From positions 1-12,739 of the forward strand of contig JAGWTK010000077.1 in the NCBI GenBank assembly GCA_028876035.1: 12,739 nt of DNA, read 5' to 3'. The position numbers were made by a program, and so were the translations under genes. Shown one piece after another: positions 6,909 through 12,739 of the stretch. Source of the DNA: Bacteroidota bacterium (lineage in GTDB: Bacteria; Bacteroidota; Bacteroidia; Chitinophagales; Chitinophagaceae). The notes beneath the pieces were generated by a model. That model saw nothing but the letters and a program-made list of their open reading frames with translations, did no database searches and was not told the origin of the DNA. The stretch's first letter is position 1. Each line of letters begins with the position of its first letter.

Positions 6909-7658
6909 TTACAACCCAAGCACCTGGCGGAGACGGATATAGCCGGTTTTGCTTACCGGTACTTTTGCACCGTTTTTAAGGATAGCGATATGCCCGTCTT
7001 TTTCCCAGGGATCAATACGCGCGATCTGCTGCATATTGACCATATAAGAACGATGGCAACGTGCGAACTGTTGTCCGTCCAGCGCCTTTTCGAAATGACT
7101 CATGGTTTTATTTTTAAGGTAAGCCCCATCGGTGCTATGGATTTTTACATAGTCGTCGGCGGCTTCCAGGTAGAGGACATCATGCACAGGAATGATTTTG
7201 ATTTTGGCGCCGTTCTTCACTACGATGCGCTGGTTCTGCCCGGGTGCGAGCGCGGTGGCCTCGAGCAGGTTTTCAGTGGAACTGGCGGCAGCGCCGGGTG
7301 GCACGGCCGATTGTTCCAGCCATTTTTGAACGGCTTTGTCGAACCGTTCCTTGCTAAAAGGTTTGAGCAGGTAGTCGATCGCATGTGTTTCGAACGCTTT
7401 GATGGCATATTCGTCAAAGGCGGTAGTGAAAATCACGGCAGGCGGATTGGGTATGAGCTCCAGCATTTCGAAGCCGGTGATCTTGGGCATCTGGATATCC
7501 AGGAAGATAAGATCGGGTTGGTGCTGCAGAATGGCTTTCATCCCTTCAAAACCATCACCGCATTCCTGCACGAGTTGCAGTTGGGGGAATTGTTGCAGGT
7601 ATTCCACTACAATGCTTCTTGCGAGGGGCTCGTCATCTATCACGACAACTTTTTTCAT
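6909..7658 (-). CDS. LytTR family response regulator
   Basis: This 249-residue protein has an N-terminal receiver domain (about 2-115). It carries the acidic pair Asp8/Asp9 in VIDDEPLAR, the phosphoacceptor Asp54 in FLDIQMP, Thr79 and Lys99 in YLLKPF. A flexible Ala/Pro/Ser linker (116-140) follows. The C-terminal LytTR DNA-binding domain (about 143-245) has LEAADDYVKIH (164-174), FARCHRSYMVN (198-208) and a closing VSKTGYIRLR. Phosphorylation by the neighbouring kinase would direct binding to target promoters. Its ATG overlaps the kinase stop codon in ATGA, so the two are translated together. It is the last gene of the four-gene operon, which suggests its targets concern the cell envelope. 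The targets themselves cannot be read here. Confidence 0.95.
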   Translation of the reverse strand: MKKVVVIDDEPLARSIVVEYLQQFPQLQLVQECGDGFEGMKAILQHQPDLIFLDIQMPKITGFEMLELIPNPPAVIFTTAFDEYAIKAFETHAIDYLLKPFSKERFDKAVQKWLEQSAVPPGAAASSTENLLEATALAPGQNQRIVVKNGAKIKIIPVHDVLYLEAADDYVKIHSTDGAYLKNKTMSHFEKALDGQQFARCHRSYMVNMQQIARIDPWEKDGHIAILKNGAKVPVSKTGYIRLRQVLGL

Positions 7659-8731
7659 GCGCTTATTTTTTTCGCAGGTTCTGGAAGTAATTCCGGCTGC
7701 GGTATGATGATTTGGGTGGTAAAAATATTCAGGCTGGCCGATGTTCGAAGCAAATCTTTTCGGGCAAACAGCAAATACAATCTTCTTTCGATCGAATGGA
7801 GTCCGAAGCCGGTACCCCTCCGCGGCTGCGCGGTTTCAGGATCGTAAGGGTTTTGCACGGTGATTTCCAGTACCTGGTTTTGCAGGGCCGTACGGATGCT
7901 GATGCTGGTATCTCCGGTGGTATCATACAGTCCAAACTTGATGGCGTTTTCTACCAGCGGTTGCAGAATCATCGCGGGGATGCGCAGGGCCATGGTGTTT
8001 TCCGGTGTATCGAATTCAACCGACAGCCGGTTGCCAAACCGAACCCGTTCAATGTCGAGGTAGAGGCGCAGGTATTGCAATTCTTCTTCGAGCGGCATCC
8101 ATTGTTGTTCTTCTCTTTTTAAAGTGCCACGAAGAAATTCTGAGAGTTGCTGCACCATGCTGCGGGCCTCCTGTGGCCGGGTGCCAATCAGGGCATTGAT
8201 GGAATTGAGGCTATTGAAAAGAAAATGCGGTTGTAACTGCTGGCGGAGTTTATATAATTCTGCATCCTTGGTCAGTTGTTCTGCTTCTGATTTCCTTCGC
8301 GCTGTAATCTTTTGATCTTCGAAGCCGTACCACAATACACTGATCATCGCCATGCAGCAGATAGCAAGAAAGGCAATACCGAAGCGCACCGGCAACGAAC
8401 GGGTAAAAAAAGAAAGGTAGCCGGGATCATTGCCGGGCATCACATAAGGGATGGCGTACCGGATGGCCAGTAGCCAGGCGCCGGCTGTAAGTACGCAGAG
8501 TGCCAGCAGGTACCAATAGCGTTGTCGCTGAGGGAGGTAATATTTCAGGTTATTGCTGATGAGTACACAGGATGCAGACAGCAAAAAATTGGATAACAGG
8601 CTATCGATCGCAGCGGTTTGCCAGCTGAATTCCAGTTTGTAGAGAATCCATACCTGCATGGCCGACCATAACAGCCACCAGGCGCTGAACACAAATACAA
8701 ATCTTCTCTCTGAAAAGGGGATGCTGCTCAA
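7655..8731 (-). CDS. LytS/YehU-type sensor histidine kinase
   Basis: This 358-residue kinase has four N-terminal transmembrane segments (about 11-32, 43-60, 72-93 and 115-135) and no separate sensory domain. A short coiled linker leads to the His_kinase domain, LQQLQPHFLFNSLNSINALI (164-183, phosphorylated His169 region). ATP binding is supplied by LVENAIKFG (259-267, Asn262) and the G box GTGFGLHS (306-313). It would phosphorylate the LytTR regulator encoded by the overlapping downstream gene. The start is a TTG at 8731, 11 bases after the DUF4288 stop. The first ATG (codon 26) falls within the first membrane segment, so the TTG is preferred. With few residues outside the membrane, it may take its signal from the membrane or from the LiaF-like protein of the same operon. 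Confidence 0.93.
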   Translation of the reverse strand: MSSIPFSERRFVFVFSAWWLLWSAMQVWILYKLEFSWQTAAIDSLLSNFLLSASCVLISNNLKYYLPQRQRYWYLLALCVLTAGAWLLAIRYAIPYVMPGNDPGYLSFFTRSLPVRFGIAFLAICCMAMISVLWYGFEDQKITARRKSEAEQLTKDAELYKLRQQLQPHFLFNSLNSINALIGTRPQEARSMVQQLSEFLRGTLKREEQQWMPLEEELQYLRLYLDIERVRFGNRLSVEFDTPENTMALRIPAMILQPLVENAIKFGLYDTTGDTSISIRTALQNQVLEITVQNPYDPETAQPRRGTGFGLHSIERRLYLLFARKDLLRTSASLNIFTTQIIIPQPELLPEPAKKISA

Positions 8732-8742
8732 GTGAATTGTTT

Positions 8743-9102
8743 TTAGATAAGTTGCAGCGAGCGAAGTACGTTGTCGCCGGTGATATAACCAGCTTTGCTG
8801 CGCACCATATTAATATAGCGGGTAGCGTCTTCGGCTTCCTGGACGCGGCTGTAGATTTCCGCACCATCGATCAATTCACTGAGTTTGTACAATTCACAGG
8901 CATCAATAAATTGCCAGCGAACCGGGTGTTGCTTTTCGTTCATAAAGCATTCCTGTTCTTTACGGCCAATCTGCCTGGCTTTCTCAAAAGCTTCCATCTC
9001 GCTGCCGGCCGAGATCAGCCGTAGTTGCTCATCGAATTGTGGGGTGTGGTCACCATTACCACAAATAATCTGATACACAATTTTGGTTAGATACCAGTTC
9101 AT
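8743..9102 (-). CDS. DUF4288 domain protein
   Basis: This small 119-residue protein has no signal peptide or membrane segment and should be cytoplasmic. The start MNWYLTKIVYQIICGNG and the segment HTPQFDEQLRLI (19-30) match my memory of DUF4288 proteins, in which a W-Y-x-A/T-K strand opens the domain. The C-terminal half (SRVQEAEDATRYINMV) is helical and less typical. No catalytic residues can be named. It lies between the LiaF-like gene (57-base gap) and the kinase gene (11-base gap), so it is co-transcribed with a sensing system and may modulate the kinase. That role is a guess from position. The gene call is strong and the family assignment is moderately strong. Confidence 0.8.
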   Translation of the reverse strand: MNWYLTKIVYQIICGNGDHTPQFDEQLRLISAGSEMEAFEKARQIGRKEQECFMNEKQHPVRWQFIDACELYKLSELIDGAEIYSRVQEAEDATRYINMVRSKAGYITGDNVLRSLQLI

Positions 9103-9159
9103 ACAATGCTTTTTGGTTGAAGTGGGTGGCTGGTACGGCGTATGTGAATGCTTGTGCTG

Positions 9160-10047
9160 TTAGTAGCTGCGGAGTTCGATGCCGCCCATAAAGCTGGTGC
9201 CTTTTAACAGTAATACTTTATTGAAGTCGATTACTTTGCCCTGTACCTGGCGCTTGTCTTCCACGCCGCCGAGCACATTGGTGATTTCCGGTTTTACTTC
9301 CCAGTTAGACGGAACAATCAGTTTGGCGCCGCCCATAATGGTGGTTACATCCAGCACCACGGTGCCTTTGATATCGGCTTCCCGCATATCAATTTCAGCA
9401 CCTCCCATAAAGCAGGTGATGTCTCCGCCTTTAAAATTCTTGGATGCAACGATACGGTGGGCGCTTCCCAGTACTGATGTTACGTCAAGAAAGTCATCGG
9501 GGTAGGCCGTGTTGGAATAGCTGCCCGTTTGCGTTGTTTGTGTCGCGCTGCCGGAGACCGTTGTGCCGGCATCCGCTGCTGCTTTGGTTTCAATATCCTG
9601 TTTGAGGTCATTGCTGTATTGGGCCGGATTGTAACGGGCGTTCCTGTCATCCCGGTTTCTCCTTCTCCAGCCGTTAGGCCCACTGTACCAGCTGTCGTTA
9701 AAGTTGCGTTTGGGTCGTAAGATCATCGTAAGCCCGATGCCCACCACGATAGCAGGAAAAATAAAGCGGTGTAAATCCAAACCGATATCCAGCTTGTCGA
9801 GCAGGAAAACACTACCGATGATGACCATGATAAGCCAGCCGCTGCCGCGGAAATCGTGGCGCAATCCCGTGAATAAGCCAAATCCTATCAGCACCATTGG
9901 CCAGGAAAAGATCCAGCCGGGGAAAAGATCGAGGTCTGCTTCCCGGAGAAAAAAGACGGCACCTATAAAAAGCAGGAAGACGCCTGCGAGTACCCGGCCA
10001 TTGCGGCGGGAACGGTGCATATCGGGGTTTTGATTCTGAGTGTCCAT
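9160..10047 (-). CDS. LiaF-like membrane protein with beta-repeat C-terminal domain
   Basis: This 295-residue protein has four N-terminal membrane segments in two hairpins (about 18-35, 44-61, 70-86 and 93-110), as in the LiaI/LiaF-type membrane region. A basic and then Ser/Thr-rich linker (111-183) leads to a C-terminal domain (184-295). There the pattern (V/F/I)(L/M)G(G/S) recurs: VLGSAHRIV (192), FMGGAEIDM (213), IMGGAKLIV (237), VLGGVEDKR (258) and FMGGIELRS (286). This is the stacked beta repeat of LiaF C-terminal domains. In Firmicutes, LiaF restrains an envelope-stress kinase. Here a LytS-type kinase lies two genes downstream, so a similar control is likely but unproven. It is first in the four-gene operon, and the ATG at 10047 fits the basic N-terminus that precedes the first membrane segment. 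Confidence 0.85.
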   Translation of the reverse strand: MDTQNQNPDMHRSRRNGRVLAGVFLLFIGAVFFLREADLDLFPGWIFSWPMVLIGFGLFTGLRHDFRGSGWLIMVIIGSVFLLDKLDIGLDLHRFIFPAIVVGIGLTMILRPKRNFNDSWYSGPNGWRRRNRDDRNARYNPAQYSNDLKQDIETKAAADAGTTVSGSATQTTQTGSYSNTAYPDDFLDVTSVLGSAHRIVASKNFKGGDITCFMGGAEIDMREADIKGTVVLDVTTIMGGAKLIVPSNWEVKPEITNVLGGVEDKRQVQGKVIDFNKVLLLKGTSFMGGIELRSY

Positions 10048-10068
10048 GGTATGCTTGTATTAACGATA

Positions 10069-10076
10069 CGAATATA
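10069..10076 (-). promoter_or_regulatory. Candidate -7 box of the LiaF-like/LytS/LytTR operon
   Basis: The minus strand reads TATATTCG, seven of eight bases matching TAnnTTTG when the two free positions are counted. It is 22 bases upstream of the LiaF-like ATG, which would give a leader of about 16 bases. No convincing -33 element was seen. No clear hairpin terminator separates this site from ade, which ends at 10161. Confidence 0.28.
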
Positions 10077-10160
10077 GCACAAGGCCATACCGGTACACAG
10101 GGCTTTAAGGCATGCACCACCGAAACAACGGTAAAGTGGCATAAATGACCGGTAAAAAAA

Positions 10161-11819
10161 TCATACGCCCCCTGTTTGTGCTCCCAACAACCGGAACTGG
10201 TCGCCATCGAACAACCCCTTGTCGCTCAGTTTCAGGTGGGGAATCACCAGCAATGCCATAAACGAAAGGGTCATAAACGGGGCGGACAGGTTACTGCCCA
10301 AGGCTTTTGCCATGGCATCGATAGCCGTATAGTCGGCCGCTACCTGGTAGCCGTCTGCCATGCTCATCAATCCGCCCACCGGCAGGGGCAATACTTTTTC
10401 AGCATGCTTACCGGTGCAGCTTACGCCGCCTTTTGCTGCTATTACGAGATTTACGGCTCTACACAGTAGATCCTTACTGCTCCCTACCGCCACGATATTA
10501 TGGCTGTCATGCGCAACCGAAGAAGCAATGGCACCTTCTTTTAAACCGAAATTTTTTATGAATGCCATGGCCGGTGTTGCATCCTGGTAACGGTTCACCA
10601 CCGTTATGTACAAAATATCATTGTCCAAATCGGCCGCCCATTCTTCGGCGTTGCCGGGCGTTTGCCAGCTCAGTTTATTCGTGATGAGCTGACCGTCCAG
10701 TGCTTCTATTACGGCAACCGGACCCTCATGTGTCCTGGGCAACCTGAATTCAGCCGGTTCTTTTAAGCCGATCGAAAACTTGTTTACCGGCGTGAACCTG
10801 GTGTTGCTGCGCGGTATCAAGGTTTCTCCGCCCTTTGCTACCAGCTGGCCGTTGATATAAGTAGCCTGCACAAAAAAGTCATTGCAGTTATTTACCAGGA
10901 TAAAATCCGCCGCATCACCCTCGCGAAGCAGGCCCGTCTTTGTTTTGTAGTGCAGCACGGGATTGACGCAGGCTGCCCGCAATACTTTAAACAAATCTAT
11001 GCCTTTGGCAATGGCGCGGGCACAGAGCTGGTTGATATGGCCGGCCAGCAGGCTGTCGGGATGTTTGTCATCGCTGCAGAACATAATATGTTCCGAATGT
11101 TCATGCAGCAGCTCCACCAGTGCATCGAAATTGCGTGCGGCACTTCCTTCACGGATAAGAATTTTCATGCCGTGCTTTAGTTTGTCCAGGGCTTCTGCTG
11201 CGGTAAAGCATTCATGATCGGTGCTGATGCCGGCGGCGATATAGCGTGCCGCGGCTTCGCCCCTGAGCCCGGGCGCATGCCCGTCTACCGGTTTTCCCAA
11301 TCGTTTTGCTGCTGCAATCTTGGCCATCACTTCCGCGTCTCCATTCAATACACCCGGGAAGTTCATCATCTCGCTCAAATAGAGAATATCCGGATCCTGC
11401 AATAATATATCAGTGGCGGCTGCATCGATCGCTGCTCCGGCCGTTTCAAAGCTGGTAGCAGGGACGCAGCTCGGTGCACCAAAATTGAATTTAAAAGGAA
11501 CCGTCTGGCCATTTTCGATCATGAAGCGAACGCCTTCAATGCCGCAGACATTGGCGATTTCATGCGGGTCGCTGATGGTAGATACGGTGCCCTGTACAAC
11601 GGCCAGGCGGGCAAACTCGGCCGGGATCAACATGGAGCTTTCAATATGGACATGGGCATCGGTAAACCCCGGGAGAATAAAATGGGCGGGCGTGCTAGCT
11701 GCTCCGGACAATTCCCGGATGGAATCAATTTTTCCATCGAGCACATGTACAGTGGCAGGATAGATGCGTTGATTAAAAATATCTACCAGCTGGCCACTGA
11801 TTTGAAAACTATTGTTCAT
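10161..11819 (-). CDS. ade: Adenine deaminase
   Basis: The enzyme converts adenine to hypoxanthine and ammonia in purine salvage. At 552 residues it has the family's usual length, with the amidohydrolase metal sites in order. From the chosen start these are DAHVHIESS (54-62), SDPHEIANVCG (83-93), LSEMMNFPGVL (148-158), DGHAPG (179-184), DHE (201-203) and FCSDDKHPD (247-255). HDSHNIVAVG (437-446) and the Gly-rich GGLMSMADG (482-490) belong to the Ade C-terminal domain. The ATG at 11819 begins MNNSFQISGQLVD, like other family members. A TTG at 11843 would add eight residues that do not look conserved. It stands alone, 113 bases upstream of the LiaF-like gene on the same strand and divergent from the LamG lipoprotein gene. 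Nothing suggests it works with its neighbours. Confidence 0.95.
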   Translation of the reverse strand: MNNSFQISGQLVDIFNQRIYPATVHVLDGKIDSIRELSGAASTPAHFILPGFTDAHVHIESSMLIPAEFARLAVVQGTVSTISDPHEIANVCGIEGVRFMIENGQTVPFKFNFGAPSCVPATSFETAGAAIDAAATDILLQDPDILYLSEMMNFPGVLNGDAEVMAKIAAAKRLGKPVDGHAPGLRGEAAARYIAAGISTDHECFTAAEALDKLKHGMKILIREGSAARNFDALVELLHEHSEHIMFCSDDKHPDSLLAGHINQLCARAIAKGIDLFKVLRAACVNPVLHYKTKTGLLREGDAADFILVNNCNDFFVQATYINGQLVAKGGETLIPRSNTRFTPVNKFSIGLKEPAEFRLPRTHEGPVAVIEALDGQLITNKLSWQTPGNAEEWAADLDNDILYITVVNRYQDATPAMAFIKNFGLKEGAIASSVAHDSHNIVAVGSSKDLLCRAVNLVIAAKGGVSCTGKHAEKVLPLPVGGLMSMADGYQVAADYTAIDAMAKALGSNLSAPFMTLSFMALLVIPHLKLSDKGLFDGDQFRLLGAQTGGV

Positions 11820-11917
11820 GCGGTAAAGATAAGATTTGAACAATGGGCAGAAATTCCGAGTTTTGCGCGAAACGCTTGAGGTGTTGCCGCAAAAATGTTA
11901 ACCATGCAGGCATCAAC

Positions 11918-11925
11918 AATATTTG
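11918..11925 (+). promoter_or_regulatory. Candidate -7 box of the LamG lipoprotein gene
   Basis: AATATTTG differs from TAnnTTTG at the first base and ends 42 bases before the ATG at 11968, giving a leader of about 35-38 bases. The -33 region (TGTTAA near 11896-11901) is only a weak match. It lies in the divergent gap shared with ade (11820-11967), which holds no gene. Confidence 0.28.
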
Positions 11926-11967
11926 ACCACTTCTGCCGTTGTAACCGCACATGTAAACCTTATCTGT

Positions 11968-12739
11968 ATGAAAGTAGTTCGCCGCGCTCTTAGTATCCTG
12001 GTTCTTACGGTAGTGTTATTCTCTATTGGCAGCAATTTCAGCTCTTGTAAAAAAACGGTCTATGTGCACGATACAGTCACAACTACTATTCAGAAAACTG
12101 ATACAGTTAAAATAGTGGATAGCAGTATTTGTAACTGCAGTTTGACCGACAGCCTTGTAGCCTGGTACAATTTTAACGGCGGAAGCCTGAAAGACAGCAG
12201 TGGTAAGGGGAATCATATTTCCTTTAATAATGCTACTAAAACAGTGGATCGGTTCGGTCGTGCAAACAATGCTTATCTTTTTGACGGAAGCAGTAGTTAT
12301 ATGCAGGTGCCCAACAGTCCATCACTCAATCCAAAAGGACTGATCACCATTATGGCTATTGTAAAGTTGAATGGCTTTTACGGCGGGGCCTGTCACGGGA
12401 ACCAGGTTCTTCAAAAAGGTACGGTTGATCAAACACAGGGAGTTTATTCGCTGCGTGTAAGTGATATTGTCAACGATTGTGCAGTAAAAGCCGATACATC
12501 CAAGGAAACGGCGCTGGGATTTTATGGTGATTATGGGTTTGCTTCGGGTGCAACAAACAGCGCTGACTACACTCATACTGGTAAATGGATGACGCTGGTA
12601 TATACGTACGATGGTGTGCAGTCGAGGTTTTATGTAAATGGCGTGTTGAAAGGACTGTCCAATACAACTGCCGTGTTCAATGCCAATAACAATGATTTAT
12701 TCATCGGGCGCGCAGAAAGCGGCATCTATCCATACTGGT
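11968..12739 (+). CDS. LamG-like (jelly-roll) domain lipoprotein, 3' end off the window
   Basis: The frame is open from the ATG at 11968 to the window edge, 257 codons without a stop. It begins with a basic N-terminus, a hydrophobic stretch (7-22) and FSSC, a lipobox-like site with Cys27 followed by two lysines. A Thr/Val/Asp-rich linker follows (29-56, with two DTV copies: HDTV, TDTV). Then comes a concanavalin-like LamG domain. Its landmarks are VAWYNFNGGSLKDSSGKGNH (64-83), YLFDGSSSYMQVPNSPSL (103-120), GKWMTLVYTYDG (205-216), RFYVNGVLKG (220-229) and LFIGRAE (244-250). Such domains bind carbohydrate or protein at the cell surface. The strong first-strand and FDGSSSYM motifs make the fold call good. 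The ligand and any further domains beyond 12739 are unknown. It is the only plus-strand gene seen and faces away from ade. Confidence 0.85.
   Translation, partial: MKVVRRALSILVLTVVLFSIGSNFSSCKKTVYVHDTVTTTIQKTDTVKIVDSSICNCSLTDSLVAWYNFNGGSLKDSSGKGNHISFNNATKTVDRFGRANNAYLFDGSSSYMQVPNSPSLNPKGLITIMAIVKLNGFYGGACHGNQVLQKGTVDQTQGVYSLRVSDIVNDCAVKADTSKETALGFYGDYGFASGATNSADYTHTGKWMTLVYTYDGVQSRFYVNGVLKGLSNTTAVFNANNNDLFIGRAESGIYPYW

Noticed and set aside
6990..7847. Long plus-strand open frame (285 codons) opposite the LytTR and LytS genes
   Set aside because: It lies fully antisense to two genes with clear conserved motifs, and its translation shows no recognisable domain.
10087..10160. Hairpin terminator between ade and the LiaF-like operon
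   Set aside because: Only short interrupted complementarities (such as ACCG/CGGT) are present, without a following T tract in the right place, so read-through from ade cannot be excluded.
11824..11831. TATCTTTA as a -7 box for ade
   Set aside because: It lies only four bases before the ATG at 11819, so transcription would start at or after the start codon.

Overview
This window looks like chromosomal DNA of a Bacteroidota bacterium, most probably of the Chitinophagaceae (Chitinophaga/Niastella type). The signs are a LytS-type kinase with a LytTR regulator, a DUF4288 protein, an MBOAT/SGNH pair, a LamG-type lipoprotein, few clear Shine-Dalgarno sequences and possible TAnnTTTG-like promoter boxes. 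The family placement is inferred from protein style, not from a marker gene. Ten genes were found: nine complete on the minus strand and one on the plus strand that is cut by the right edge. There are no RNA genes, insertion sequences, CRISPR arrays or phage genes, and no gene-free stretch exceeds 300 bases.

Right to left, in the direction of most transcription: (1) a partial LamG-fold lipoprotein (11968 onward, plus strand) diverges from ade, an adenine deaminase (10161-11819). (2) A four-gene envelope-sensing operon (6909-10047) encodes a LiaF-like membrane protein, a DUF4288 protein, a LytS-type histidine kinase and a LytTR response regulator. The kinase and regulator genes overlap in ATGA. 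(3) A two-gene unit (4385-6802) encodes an MBOAT acyltransferase and an SGNH-fold protein, three bases apart, which together probably O-acylate an extracytoplasmic glycan. (4) A three-gene operon (255-4261) encodes a four-TM coiled-coil membrane protein, a vWA-like lipoprotein and an exported protein that joins TPRs to a Ppx/GppA-type domain. (5) The left end (1-254) holds short-period repeats and a bidirectional terminator.

The three-gene operon is the best candidate for an undescribed system. I recognise each domain class but know of no characterised pathway with this combination. It has a membrane protein with predicted cytoplasmic coiled coils, a surface or periplasmic vWA scaffold, and an exported relative of polyphosphate/pppGpp phosphatases that keeps the catalytic-Glu region but has a changed phosphate-binding loop. 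Its function is open. The other units are recognisable families. Two sets of 8-9 bp short-period repeats, different in sequence, lie just past operon-terminal stop codons.
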